Source: Parietaria judaica (taxonomy: Eukaryota > Streptophyta > Magnoliopsida > Rosales > Urticaceae). From it: a stretch of DNA of 64,000 bases. Each line of letters begins with the position of its first letter. The first letter of the stretch is position 1. Below, piece after piece: positions 17,419 through 30,227 of this stretch. The stretch covers positions 13,766,556 to 13,830,555 of the forward strand of contig OX940868.1 in the NCBI GenBank assembly GCA_954871525.1. Reading direction: 5' to 3'. Both the position numbers and the translations under genes were made by a program. The notes under the pieces are model-generated. The model saw nothing but the letters and a program-made list of their open reading frames with translations. It did not search any database and had not been told where the DNA came from.

Positions 17419-18278
17419 GAAACTGGCTTAGCTTTTACAGAAATGCCCTTTTCCCAGCTTGCTTCGTGAAGAACATATGTTGTGAAACACTGAATAAATC
17501 AATAACATGGGTATTAAGAAGAGCCAAATTTAATCCAATAACAAGAATCACAAAATGAAGGAAACAAGCATGAGAGTAGGTAGAGAATATCATAAGAAAC
17601 AGATCTAAACATGAATAGAGATAATAAAAAAAAGTAATATATCATAATATTAACAGAAATAGAGGAAAACCCATTGATAAAAAAACTAGCTCATATAGAA
17701 AGTCTGATTACTTGATGTGATAATCAGTAACAAAAGTATGATTTTTGCCTCATAAAGTACAAAATAGAGTACACTATAATACCCCATCATTGACACATTC
17801 AAAAGGGTAATGAAATGAACTCTAAAAGATGAAGGAATGAATGGAGCACAGTGGAGATTTGGAAATCTTCTAGCTGAAGAAGTCAACTTTCACTTAATGA
17901 AAACTCACCTGAAATGAAGGATTTAGAAGACATGAAAAATAAAAGGAAGAGACTTGAAGAAGATAAGTCTATTCCAAGTGTTGGAGTTGCATTTGAAGAA
18001 GAGAGAAGGCCACCATTGGCCAAAGATGCAATGAGAGTCTGCGTCCTTTGAAGAAGACAATGAAACAAAGTTTTTGAGTGGCAGTATTATATATGGTGCT
18101 AAATAATGGTGGAGCCCATAATTTTATTTTCACCTTTCTTTTATTATATTATTATATAGAATATACCAAGAGCATTCAGTAAAACGTGCTAATATGCTCT
18201 CCAACTTGGCTATATATCATATAATTCATAATTATCACCAAACTAATAAATTAATAGAAATATACCATCAATTCTTTG
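17419..18278. other. GLR upstream region
   Basis: The presumed 5' UTR and promoter of the GLR gene on the minus strand. The sequence to about 18060 is less AT-biased and could be transcribed leader, possibly with a leader intron. A TATATAAT-like box (minus strand) lies near 18090. No coding exon was recognised. Confidence 0.45.
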
Positions 18279-19151
18279 AAAAGCCGTGTCTGAGAGGAGG
18301 CGGAGACGGCGTTCGTCTTTAGTAAAAAAAAATTATTAATTATAAGGGCCTCTAAAAATCAAATGTAAGGGACCTAAAATCCCCCTAAATTAATTTTATA
18401 TATTAAAATCACTTATATTAAATTTAAGTGTCATAAAGAAATATAAGAAACATCACTTAAACTTTAAAATTTGGATCGCTAATTCCCAAATGATTTAGAG
18501 CCCCTATTTTTTTTTTATTAAAACCATAATATTCGGGGCCCCAATTCCCAAATTATTTAGGCCCCTAATTCTTGTATTTAGTTAAAATTACTTAACTATA
18601 ATATTTGGGCCCCCAATTCCCAAATTAATTAGAGCCTCTTATTCCCACTTTACAATATAATTTCCTCACGTGATTTATTCCCATAATCCCTAAATTATTT
18701 TCTCTCTATATTAAGTGTGAACGTGCCAACCGACAAGAAGAGAATGATCGATGTTTTGAATTACATACAATAATCGGATTGTAGTTATCCAAATTCTTAG
18801 ATTGCACCGAATTATGATAATCATATATGTCACAATTGTTGATTGCACATGCAAAAGAAGCTTCTCGAAGTTAAAATTGTCAAATCTTATCTTCGGTCAA
18901 CCATGTCTCAAGATAGGTTGAGTGGTTTAGCTACGTTGTCCATCGAAAAAGACATGGTCGAGAAACTCTATTATGCAGAGTTGATTAGTACTTTTGCTTC
19001 TAAAACTGCTAGACGTATTTCTTTTTAATGAGAATTTATTTATATGTAAATATTGTATATACTTTTGCATAAAAATAAAATTTGTAATTACAATAAGAGA
19101 CCCCAAAAAAATATCTCGCCTAGAGCCCTGAAAATCTCAGGCACGACTCTG
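18279..19151 (+). mobile_element. hAT transposon remnant with transposase C-terminus
   Basis: The left end reads AAGCCGTGTCTGAGA and the right end, reverse-complemented, GTCGTGCCTGAGA: hAT-type terminal inverted repeats. The flanks are ATTCTTTG (18271-18278) and ATTCTTAG (19152-19159), an 8-bp target duplication with two changes. Inside, 18843-19028 (+) encodes 61 residues matching the hAT C-terminal dimerisation region of plant ZMYM1-like/TTF-type transposases (VKSYLRSTMSQDRLSGLATL, then SIEKDMVEKL). The DDE core and N-terminal zinc finger are absent, so this is an internally deleted, non-autonomous relic. Confidence 0.8.
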
Positions 19152-21784
19152 ATTCTTAGTATCAAAATCATATAGACGTGATGAAAGGAAGATGCTCGTT
19201 TCTTTGCTATGAAGAAAAATATGCATATAGTTTTTAGTTTAATTAACCTAAGATGAGGAGTGAGAAATGTGAATTTTGGAGTTCGAAAGAAAATATATAT
19301 ATACTATTTTAATCATAGCTCCAAATTATTTTGGAGGTCTTTGGTTTAATTATGAACGGGAAAAAAAATATAAATATGTAATTCTAGTTATTATTCTTAA
19401 TTCTTTTATTATGAATATATCTTGTAACATAATAATATTTTTTAAATTTAGTTAATACTTAATAGTGACCTCACTAAATATAAATATAAATATATATATA
19501 CTGTTATTGGTCAAATTTCTATTAACGGTAAATCTGATCCACAGTTTGACTCGGGGTCAGACCTTGTAGCCATGTGGTGAGGCAAGTATCATGGTCGTTG
19601 TGATGATCGTCTTTGCGATTGCGACTTTGTTGTCATCATCGTCTTCATCAAGCATTAAAGAAAGGCTCGTCTCGGAGCTAAGTTCATAGCGATCGCTAAT
19701 TATGGTCAACGATGCTCATGATAACGACATCTTAAAGGAGATGGCAAGGCGATCGTCGACGTTGTGTCTTGGAAATTTTATCGTCACGGAGCGAGGCTCA
19801 CGTCGACTAAAAGATCGAGACGAGCGACCGTGGTGAGAAGGCGGACGGTGGTGGTTCCAAGTCGGTGATTAAGACGGCTCGGAGATTCGGCAACGTGGCG
19901 TTTCTACAATAAAGAGCACGACTAAAGATGTGCGGAGGGGGAGGGGGTCTCCGAAGATTCTTCGTTGCTCAACAGAGAAAGAGAAAGACGGTGATGATGA
20001 GAAAGAACATAGCAAATGTATTTTTCTAGCCTTTCGGGGGATAGAAAAGGTTGTTGAAGCGTTTAGGCAAAGGCTAGGGCTCGATTTTAAGTGAGAGAAA
20101 ACGTACTTGGGCGCCTAGAGCACAAATTGGAGTAGTTGTGAATGTCAAAAATGGCAAAACATTTCTCCAATTTATAGGTGAAGATGTTAGACATCCTCTC
20201 CTTGAACTGCGGCCTAATTATTGGCGCTTAATGAAGATAATTCTCTTTAAATGCACAATAAATGACGTCATTTGTCAAGGGGAAGTTAAGTGATGCCGAT
20301 ATTCTGGAAAGGAAATAACCAAGATTGCGTTCATTCAATAAGGCGATTTTAACCATTTAATTTCAATTAATACACACTCATTTTCAATTATTATCTTTTT
20401 ACTGCTTATTTGCTTTCATGATTCTACGTGATTATTGCCTTGATTCATTTAGTTTCCTTTATCATTTTTTTTAACCATCTATATAATGGGATGCATGAAT
20501 TGTAATTCTTTACTTAATGATGAATTAAAAATCGAGTTTTTACTTGCGAAGTCGAGGTTTATCTCACAAAGATGTGTTCTCCGTGTTCTTCTCTCTATGT
20601 TGGAACTTGTTGAACAAGTAATGAAATTTTTGCTTTGCATTGCTAACCTCTCTTTCACAAAGAGTCCCACATTGTTGGAGACAAGTGTTTGGAATGGTTT
20701 ATATACCAAAGAATTGCACTCAGGGCTCAAGCCCTTTGGGTCACACAATTTTGTGAAGAGGAAAGGACTCACCTAAATGCACCACCACTACCACACACAC
20801 AAGCGCCGCCGCCGACCGTCCGGCGCGGTGCGGGCGTTGAGTGTTCTTGTTCAAACATAATTATTTTTGCCGAAAAATTTATTCGTATTTTTGCCGTAAT
20901 CAAAACTATAATTACTTTTTGCCAAAATTATTGCAAAAAATATTTTCTGACGTGAAAATGATTCAGTCTCACGCGTTTTGGATTAGTCAGTCCATGTTCC
21001 CCACTTTCTCTCCACATTCTAATTTATTCCCGTTGCTTTTTCTTAACGTTAATTTTCACAACGTTTACTTTTTTTAATTATAATTTATCGAGTATTAATT
21101 TATAAAGGTTCTAGTGTATATATGCCGTTAATCCTTTATAAGATATTTGGCGTCGTAATTTGACTAACTTGATATGGAAGGTTTTGACTTTGGAGGCAAT
21201 GAAAGGATAAACGAGGACAAAATGCTAACGAGAAAATAGCTTAATTGTATTATCATATATACTAAAAAAAATTTATAAATCCACCAACCTTAATACTTTA
21301 AATACCACCAATTTCTCCCCGACAAATTTATCTACTAGAAGTAAACTTGAAGATATAAAAATTATATCTTTCTTTTTTTAGGGATATAAAAATTATATCT
21401 TAAAATGCTTACAAAAATATATTCTCTTGATCCTACTTTATCTAAATACGAACATTTTACTTAAATTATTGTATTGTAGATAAGCATAATTTCATTCTTC
21501 CAATAATATATGTCGTGTAGATGAAAATGACTTATTATATAGAGAATAGAAGGTTCAAAAATCCTTGGCTCCCACATCTTTTAAACATTTGGCTTATCTT
21601 GAGCTTTGATTTATATACAGAATCACAAGCAAAAGATTCATCAATGATTAAGCATGGTTATATCTTATATGATTGAATTACAAGTATTCTTTAGAGGACG
21701 TTGGTTGTGAAAATTTTCTTGTATTTTACGTTGTATAATATCATTATGTTTGGATTCATATAAAATGTTCTATCTAAATGTACT
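19152..21784. other. Intergenic, no gene recognised
   Basis: AT-rich, except for a patch richer in G+C at 19560-20020 with many ATCGTC/CGATCG words, in which no conserved protein could be read. Positions 20665-20780 contain GTCCCACATTGTTGGAGAC, then a TATA-like TTTATATACC, then CTCAGGGCTCAAGCCCTTTGGGTC-type sequence. This resembles the promoter part of common plant LTRs, and its CCCACAT element also resembles the USE of snRNA promoters. No complete element was delimited. Confidence 0.4.
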
Positions 21785-23083
21785 CAAGGCCGGCCCAGAG
21801 GCAAGGCGTGCGAGGCGGCCGCCTAGGATCCTCAATTTCAAAGGCCCCAATCTCTGTCGGTCGACTGTCAAAAGCTCATGTAAATCGAACTCCATGAAAA
21901 TGGACTTTGAATCTCAGATTTCTCTCTTTGAAGAGAGCGCGGGAAATAAAGAGAAGATAAAAGTTAAAAATTATAATAAATTGTGTAAAAATATTAGGGC
22001 CCACTTTTCTCTCTCTTTCTTTACTTTTTTTTATTTTTTTATTTTTTAATGTAATAAATTCTAAAACTAAATATATTTGTGTACTTTAATCAGCATTAAT
22101 GGATTTTAAAATTACATAACAAAAATATAAAATTTTTTATTTAAAAAATTAAATTAGATCGAATAAATGTATTCATGATTTCCTAATATAACCTCTGCCT
22201 TTAACTTAAACATTGATATGACATCCCTAAAGAAAAAACATTGATATGACACATTTTAGTTTAGAATTTCGAACTTTCATGTTCATCTACTTATATTTTA
22301 TAATTAAAAAAAAATACCACACATTTTATTTGTCTTACTTTCATTTTTATTAGTTATTTGTATTATCTTTTCTAAAAAATAGTCCCATTATTAAAGTTTA
22401 AAACTTTATATTTGGGATAGATCTTAAACTTAACATATAACTAAAAATAATTAGCTAGTATATCACTTTTACTGCATAAATAAAATGAAGAAAATCGTTT
22501 ACTATTTTGTACCACGAGCATAAAAATTGCCTAAATGTATTTATTATTTTTAGGGGTAATATTGGCAAAAGTAGCCAACTTGTTGTGTTTGTATCATTTA
22601 TATGGCCAATGCGATTTAATCCTGGCAATAGTATTCAAAGTTTGCTAATCGTTTCAATCACAAATTTTCATCCACTTAACTTTAACTCTATTAGTCAAAT
22701 GGTGACGTGGCTTCGTTAACTGCCACGTGGGGTTCCAAGTGGACAACCACGCTATTTTTTTCTCTCTTTTTTTTTATTAAAATATCTTAATTTATTACTT
22801 AATATTTTTTTTCTTTAATGCGTAGGACCCACTCCCTTGTCCCACATAACGGTCAACGCAGCCATGTCACCTTTTGACTAACGGTGTTAATATTAAGTGG
22901 ATGGAAATTTACAATTGAGATGATTAGCAAACTTTAAATACTATTGCCAGGATTAAATCGCATTGGCCATATAAATGATACAAACACAACAAGTTAGCTA
23001 CTTTTGCCAATATTACCCCTTATTTTTATATTAGCCTCTCAAAACAATTCACCTAGGGCCCAATCGAGTCAGGACCAGCCCTG
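21785..23083. mobile_element. Non-autonomous hAT element
   Basis: The left end CAAGGCCGGCCCAGAG and the right end (reverse complement CAGGGCTGGTCCTGA) are hAT-type inverted termini. The 8-bp flanks are AATGTACT (21777-21784) and AATGTATT (23084-23091), 7 of 8 identical. No transposase is visible. A Mutator-type MITE is nested at 22553-23019. Confidence 0.75.
22553..23019. mobile_element. Mutator-type MITE with about 165-bp terminal inverted repeats
   Basis: Arm 22553 to about 22718 and the reverse complement of about 22855-23019 start with the same GGGGTAATATTGGCAAAAGT and stay well over 90% alike for the first 100 bp, then diverge gradually. A perfect 9-bp target duplication TTATTTTTA flanks it (22544-22552 and 23020-23028). 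Long arms plus a 9-bp duplication identify the Mutator superfamily. No coding capacity. It lies inside the hAT element at 21785-23083, so it inserted later. Confidence 0.92.
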
Positions 23084-26070
23084 AATGTATTATTAGTGTT
23101 ACTAAATGGAGTATTTTACACTAAATATTCCTTAAATTGCTTGAATAATATCTCTTCGATATATAAATTCGTGTCTACAATTTCAAATCAAATTAAGTGA
23201 AATAGTTGGTTTTTTCTTTTCTTTTCTTTTCTTCTTTTAACGCTATCATGACAAAGAAACTAATTTAAATATGAAGTCATCATTTATTAACATTTAACAT
23301 CTTGTAATCATACTGAAATCTTCAACATTTTTTTACTGAAAAAAATTCGAAGCGAAGACGAGTAGAACGGCAAATAGTCATTTGCATATTGAGGTTTTAT
23401 GCTTCAAAATTTAAACCGCAAGTAGTTAGTATCGGCTAAAATTATCTCTCGTATATGTGATACCAGATCCAAGACTCTTACTTCGATGATAGTTCCAAAC
23501 ATAAATAATTAATGAAACTTTAATAAAAAAAAAATTAATAGAACAATATCATTTGACTCATTGCTAAGCTAAAGATATACGTTTTTTTTGTTACTAAATT
23601 ACCCAATCAAACAATGGTCTATAAGTTAAATAATTATGCTTTTAATTTACATTTCTTACTCAAAAGATGAATCGAAGCAACCCGTATCTAAACTAAAGAA
23701 TTGTGCCTTTAATTCAAGATCTATTTAAATTCTTACTCAACATTTATGCGGAATATTAAGTCGAATTAAATATTGTTTATCACCAATAAATAAGAATATA
23801 TCGATAGTTCCGTAATTATTATTATTATTATTAATAAAACAAAACAGTGTCCACAATAATTAGGTGGTAAAGCTCCCGGTGCATGCCTAGCACAGTACAT
23901 CATTGCAATTTGCAAGTGTCGGACCCCATTTTTCAACTATAGATTCGCTTCCTGCCTCCATCGTTGTCGCTAATTGACCACTCCTTCTATATATATACAT
24001 ATATAACTATTCTCTAAAATCTATGTTTTTTTTAGTATTATTAAAGACGGTATAAGTATACTGAAAAATGATGCAGCAAGTCGATTCTACTTTATGAGTG
24101 TAGCACAAAATTGATGAGGTTTTCTTAAAATTTAAAAAACTAAAAAATATAAATAAGATTTTAAGAAAAAAAAAAAAACAAATTTCTTACAAAAATAAAA
24201 TTTTAGAGAGATTTTGAGAGATTATGCTTGTAAAAGTTAGATGTGTGTATTTTTTTAATCCACGATCGAAATTAAGAGTCAAAAAACAATTTTAGAAAAA
24301 TTAACATTACAATATTGAGATTAATGGTATGGGACTTTAATCTCATAAACTAATTTTAAAGAATACCCTACGAACTCATTGGATGTTCGTTTATTAATCA
24401 GAGGGGATTCAGGTGAATCAGACCCCTAACGGTTACAATATTGTATCTACAGTTAGACTTATGTTACTGCAGTTACACTTATGTAATTGCAGTTACAATA
24501 TTGTATTTACAGTTACAATTATGTAACTGCAGAGGCTCGAGGGTGTAGAGGTATTTTTAGAAAACAATCTTTAAAATGAGTATTTTGCTAATAAACCCTT
24601 ATAAATATGAGAAAATTAATTTTTTTAGATTTTTTTTTCAAAAATATACTTTATTTATTGATATGAACAAAGGGGGGCGAAAAATACAAGTTCTAAGTGT
24701 AATTTGATAATAATATCTTTTAATTTTATTTTAAATCAATTTATAAAAATTAAAGTTTCAAAAGTTGAATATATTGAATAATGTTAAGCTTTTAATTTTT
24801 TTTTTTTAAACTATATGTTTCTTAATAATAAAACTAGAGGATATATAAAATTTAAAAATATGACAGCGAGTGATCAGGGGCGGCCCTGAGTTTGTTATGG
24901 CCGTAGACGAAGACCTATTTTGGGCGTGTATCGTAATTGTAAAATTAAATATCAATACAAAAAGTACAAAAATAGCAATAACATTTGATTACTCAAACTA
25001 TAAAGAAGGGTTTAAAAATAATAAAAATTAAAAAAAAGCCCTAACGATAATAGGCTATAGAGAAGTAATACTACACTACACATCAACCCACTTTTATATT
25101 AAGCTCACTTTTAAATTTAATACTATTTTTTAAATGTAAATTGTATTATATATACACCCAATATAACGTGAGCACAACACATTCAATGTTTTTTTTTTCT
25201 ATCTTGGGGCTCCCAGTTTACAAATCTATTATAGTCTTTGGCCTACCATGTACACCTTTAGGCTAGGTTTGAATCTTCAAGGATAATCGTCGATTATCGG
25301 TCTTGCCGGTAGTCATCGACAAATATTCAATGCCAATAGTTGCCGTTTTATAACTTTTCATTTGATATCGTTGAAAACCGACAAGAGTATTACCAACCGA
25401 TTATCGCTAAATCCTGAGCAAAACTTTTGTTCTTTTTGAGCAATTTTAAAAACATATTTTCTTCGTATAAATAGTCTTTTTTCGCGACTAACCTAACCAA
25501 GCCCATAGTTTCACGAAAATCGTCGCTCGCCTCTCATTTCTTGTTCTTTTTGCCGGAAATCAAACTGTAAGAGCTTCGATTATTGACTCTTCAATTTCTT
25601 TTCATTTATAATCGAATGGGTGGCATAAGTTTCACAAGTTTTTTTTTTCATTTTTAGCCCAAATTTGTTGAGATTTTTTGCGGATTTAGGAAGATTAATG
25701 ACTCATAATGTTAAATCTATATGAATCAAATGTCTTTTCTTTGATATATACTCATTTAGACATCTTTTAGGGTATTTTCATGAGTTCAAATGTGAAGTGT
25801 TAGTTTCATACGAGTTTTATGTTTAGAAATGATTAAAGTCGAAAACTTATCATCCTTTGTTTGTATTCTTTGTGAATATTTTAGGATGAAAACGTGTTTT
25901 GATTCTTATTGTTGAATTATTTGGATAGATTTAAGTTATTTTCGGATTTGTATGCATTTTAGTCAAAAGTTTATAAAGTTTTGATTTTATTAATTTATTA
26001 ATTTTAATTTTAATTTTTTATGATTACTTGATGTTATGGGGCTTAAAATGTATTTAATTAGAAATATGAA
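23084..26070. other. Intergenic, AT-rich transposon debris
   Basis: No gene. Visible pieces are a short inverted-terminus-like CAGGGGCGGCCCTGAG at 24875-24890 that may be one end of another hAT (no partner found), and a small repeat cluster at 24429-24533. The rest is AT-rich sequence without recognisable coding potential. Confidence 0.45.
24429..24533. repeat. Short repeat cluster of CAGTTACA(A/C)TTATGTAA units
   Basis: About five imperfect units built from GTTACAATATTGTAT and CAGTTACANTTATGTAACTG phrases; several units are palindromic (CAGTTACA facing TGTAACTG). Too few and too degenerate for an active satellite. Confidence 0.55.
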
Positions 26071-27076
26071 TGTTATGGGGTAATTTTGCTATATATTATT
26101 TAATAAAGGAAAATATTAAATTAATCATTTCTTTCTTAAATAAATCAATTTTGACACAAAACGCCCTCTAGAGGCCCGGTTTCATAAAATAAAGTGTCTA
26201 AACGCTCCTAAAAATAGCGAGACACTCAAGGTCGCCCTAAAGAAGTCAAAAAACGGCGCCGGGACGCCTCCCGCGCCCTAAGAAGCACTCGGGCCCCACA
26301 TGCGCGTCAGGGGGCCAGGGTGCAGGGACTTGAAAAAACTATATAATTTTGTCTCAGGGGCTTCCCAGAGTAATTTATAACTGCACTTGAGCCCCCAGAC
26401 CCTGTTATAAATAGAAGCTCAGTTCAGTTCAATGGTAACTCACTTTCTCTCAACGGGAACTCGCCCAAAACTCTCTATACTCTCTCTAAACTCGCCTCCC
26501 CCCCCAAATATCACTCTAATGTTGAGCGTCGGAGGTGAATCAGGGGGTATCCCCCCCGGTTCCCCCTGATCTCGGGTGTTCTTTTCCTCAGGTTTCAGTG
26601 CGGAGGAGTCGGTTAGAGCGAGACCCGTGGAGAAGAATTTGGCATGATTTATGGTCCTCCTTGTTGAGATTCTTGGTCCGTGCGGTGCACCTTCGGTCCC
26701 TCTGTCTTGTATCTCAGAGCAGATGCACTGATTTTGCGGATAGATTGTGGAACCCGGACCAGTATCAGTACACAGGTAGAGGGTCTGATCTGCCAGGATT
26801 CACTGGAAGGCCAAAAATTGTGATCCCCTTCACGTGGAGGCCTGATCTGTGTGGTGCCCCAGACCTGTAACCCGAGCCTTGTCCATTCCAGGCCCTGTGG
26901 TAACTGGTAGCGGTGCGGCCCGGATTGTGGTTCCATGGTAAGCGGAGGGTCCGTTTGACCCAAGGTGCCAGGAAACCTTGCCAAGAACCCACAAAAGTCA
27001 GCAAAACGACATTGGGCCCGGTCCAACACGAGCAATTGGGCCGCTACAGTGTTTGATCTAAAATACAGCATCAACA
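26071..27076 (+). mobile_element. Solo LTR (1006 bp), copy 1 of a family
   Basis: It starts TGTTATGGGG and ends GCATCAACA, flanked by the 5-bp duplication ATGAA (26066-26070 and 27077-27081). The interior has LTR landmarks: a TATA box in TTATAAATAGAAGCTC near 26404, then a C/T-rich leader. It shares CCTCTAGAGGCCCGG-, AAATAAAGTGTCTA-, GTTGAGCGTCGGAGGTGAATC- and ACATTGGGCCCGG-type blocks with the solo LTR at 31042-32334. The retroelement lineage is not determinable without internal sequence. Confidence 0.88.
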
Positions 27077-27179
27077 ATGAATATTTCAGTTGAGATCTCT
27101 AAATTTCATATTCAAATTCACGTTTTTTAGATTTTACTCTTAAATGGGGCAAAAATCTAAAAAGTTTAACTTTTTCAAT

Positions 27180-27800
27180 TTTAGTTGATGTTTAATTTCA
27201 TTAAATATTCATTGCAATAATAATTTGATATTTTGATGTATTTTAATTGTAGATTTGAGTTTAATTCGGATTTTCCTAAAATTACGACAAAAGTCTTTAA
27301 AAATACTTTTTTGCGATTTGTGAGGTAAATTATTCATTTTTGTTGCTGTTTTATTCAATGAAATATATATTGAAATTATATTATGAGATTTTGGTATAAT
27401 TTAATTGCAGATTTGAGCTTAATTCGAAATTTCTCATAATTACGACAAAAGTCTTTAAAATTCATATCTTCGATTCGTGAGGTAATTTATTCATTTTTGT
27501 TGCTATTTTATTTCATTAAATATAAAGTTTTAAATAATAGTCTGAGATTTTTTATATTTTAATTGCATATTTGAGCTTAATTCAAATTTTCCCGTAATTA
27601 CGCAAAAGTCTTAAAAGTTCATCTTTTGCGACTTGTGAAGTCATCTATTCATTTTTGTTGCTGTTTGATTTCATTAAATATTTATTGAAACAATAATCTG
27701 AGATTTGGGTGTATTTTTATTGAAAATTTGAGCTCGATCCGTTATTTTTCCTTAATTGTGGCAAAAGTCGTAGAAGTTCATCTTTTGCAATTTTTCCTTA
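27180..27800. repeat. Tandem array, about four units of 157-158 bp
   Basis: The phrase TATTCATTTTTGTTGCT recurs at 27331, 27488 and 27646 (steps 157 and 158). ATTTGAGCTTAATTCG, ATTACGACAAAAGTC and TTTCATTAAATAT recur in step, with a partial first unit starting near 27189 and a decayed last unit. The units differ at many sites. The period is in the range of plant satellites, but the array is tiny. Confidence 0.8.
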
Positions 27801-28198
27801 AGTATTTTTGCCACAAATTACTCTTTTTTTTTTTCTTTCTCAAATGCTGCTATTTAAATCTCGTTGTAAAGTTAGAAATGAATATACACCGTTTAGCAAA
27901 GTAGTCTTGACATAAGTATAGCAATGTTGCTCTTTTACACGAACGGTTCAGAGTTCAACGACGGAAAACAATAAGAAACTAACTTGTCGTTGAAATATTT
28001 AAATTCAAACACCTAATTAAAAACTTGACTAAAAGTATAAGGAAATTATTTGAATAAAAAAAATTATAGGAATAATGAAGAAATACTATATACATATAAA
28101 TTTTGAAGTTGAAAACAGTATTTCAAGCTACAAAATCTATTTGTCCAATTAAATTAGAAAAGATTTCTAAGACAATAAGTTAAATAGTATTATTTTTA
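27801..28198. other. AT-rich spacer before the large Mutator element
   Basis: No gene seen. The last nine bases (28190-28198, TTATTTTTA) are the left target duplication of the 17.2-kb Mutator-like element. Confidence 0.6.
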
Positions 28199-29831
28199 GA
28201 GAAATTGCACCAAATAGCCAAATTGAAACTTTGATTTTGCAAAATATCCAAACTTTGGTTAATTTTGTAAACTAGCCAATTAACATGAGGTGTCATATTT
28301 AATTCAAATTTTAATACTAAAATACTCTTTTAATTAATCAATTTCGTTTATTATTTTCGTAATTAATTAAATTGGTAATTATCATTATCCCACAAATCAT
28401 GGTAACTGATTACATATTGATTTAATAAAAAAATAAAAAAATCAGCTCCCTTAATTACACGTTTAAATGAACCAAATCTTCCCTATTATTTAGGATAGTA
28501 AATCAACGTGCTTTGTCAAATGATACAGCTTCAAGATTTTCAAAACCAACGTAAAATAAGGAAGCTGAACGTTGGGTTTTCTCTTCAATACAGAACTGCA
28601 GTTTGTTCTTCCCCGTCCAGCCCCGCTCATTCCCCCCGTCGAGCAGATTTCATCGTGCAGTTTGTTCTTCCCGTTCACCTCCTTCATCGTGTTGCAGTCA
28701 TAGCTTCACACGATGGAACCAGCAGAGCATTCCTCCATTTTTCAAGCACTGTTAAACCAAATTGTCAATTGGAATGAAAATCGTGATCTTCATTTCTCAA
28801 ACTCTGGTAATCATTGTTTCTAGTTAAAGTTTATGTTTTCAGTTTTTTTGGATACCAAATTCATTATTGTATTTGATATATGCAGATTTTATTTCCTATG
28901 ATGAAGAAATGCTTATGCAAAGAAGCAGCTTTACGAATCCAATAACCACGAAACCAATCACAACTATTGCTTCCGGTAGTCAGACTTTGTCAATCCTTGA
29001 ATCAGGTATTTACGTGTTTATTTAATATATTCCTAATTAATTCACGTATATTCGTGTTTATTTGTTCTTGAATCATCAAGGAATTATGAACGTGGTTACT
29101 TATATTTTACCCAATTCTTGTATTTATGAGTTAGTACTGATTAATAACTGGTATTATTTGTTTATTTGTTGCAGTTAGAACCTTCGTGAGACAGTATATG
29201 TATTCGGATGGATCATCACCTACTTTTGTATTACCCGATGACGGAGAGAAGGACGACGGGTCAGTTATGTACGATAATTTAGATTTCACAAATTTGCCTG
29301 AAGATTTTGAAGTTAGAGTGAACGACAAATTCATGCGAAAAGATTTGTTGACTACAGCCATGCAAATCATTGCAATAAAACATTATTTATCATACAAAAC
29401 TCGTCGGTCTAGTCAGTCTCGTTTTGAGATATACTGTATAAATGAGGATTGTCGATGGGAAATGAACGCGTCTGTGAGTTCAATTTCTAAGATTTGGTTT
29501 GTAAAATCTTATATTAATGATCACACATGCTCTGGACGTAATACCCAAGAAAAAAATCGCCAGATGACATCGTCCCTGATCCGCAAGTTGGTTAAACAAG
29601 ATCTAGCAGGCTGTTTGGGAGATAGATTAACACCAAAGGGCGTGGCGGAGATTATGCAAAGTCGATATAGAGTCAAAGTAAGCTACTTCCAAGCTTGGTT
29701 AGGACGGACTAAAGCTTTGGCGGATATTCGTGGCAGTTTTGAAGAGTCATATTCTCATCTCCCAAGTGTTGGCAAAATGATTTGCGAGAAAAATCCCGGT
29801 AATCTCATGTTTCTAATAGTGTTTATAATCG

Positions 29832-30227
29832 GTAGGAGAGAGGTTGTTTCAGCTTCATAAGCTGGGTCTAGAAATGGTGTAGAGCATTATTTCTTACTAC
29901 TTGTTTTGATGAATGATATGATATTACACAGGAAAAAAAAATTGAAAAAAAATTTGTGTAATGAGGATGATGAATAATTTTTTTAGTTGATTGCCACGGT
30001 GGCTTTATGATGTCATAATGGCGTTTTTCTTATGATTTTCTATTTTCTGTTCCCTGATGTTTTTTGTCTTTGCATAGGTTTGGTATGTTGTGGTACTTTT
30101 AAGTTATAGGATACTTGTGATAAAAATACACGAATTCGTGGTTAATTATTTTAATATTATCAAAAGTGTAAATTGTAGGTACTAAATGTAAATGCATTTG
30201 CTATTATCTCGAGTAAATATTGCAAAA
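29832..30227 (+). repeat. Exact 396-bp copy of PMT 3' UTR and downstream DNA inside mudrA
   Basis: Positions 29832-30227 match 2404-2799 at every base I compared, in the same orientation, over 396 bp. The left junction follows …TTTATAATCG and the right junction lies at CAAAA, where the PMT copy continues into poly(A) and the mudrA copy into GCAAAGACATGG. No target duplication or inverted repeat surrounds it. It replaces transposase sequence rather than simply adding to it. Confidence 0.97.

Noticed and set aside
20665..20720. snRNA gene promoter (USE plus TATA)
   Set aside because: The GTCCCACATTG and TATA words fit loosely, but no snRNA sequence follows and the context resembles a degraded LTR.
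24429..24533. Possible CRISPR-like or regular repeat array
   Set aside because: The units are imperfect, with no constant spacers, and the window is a plant nuclear genome.
24875..24890. Complete third hAT element
   Set aside because: Only one terminus-like CAGGGGCGGCCCTGAG is visible. I found no partner end or 8-bp duplication.
26535..26870. 111-residue open frame
   Set aside because: It lies inside the solo LTR 26071-27076, which has TG…CA ends and a target duplication. No known domain.
29186..29860. mudrA frame continuing to 29860
   Set aside because: The last residues after NPG read intron and then the copied PMT DNA. The natural exon ends at a GT donor at 29799.
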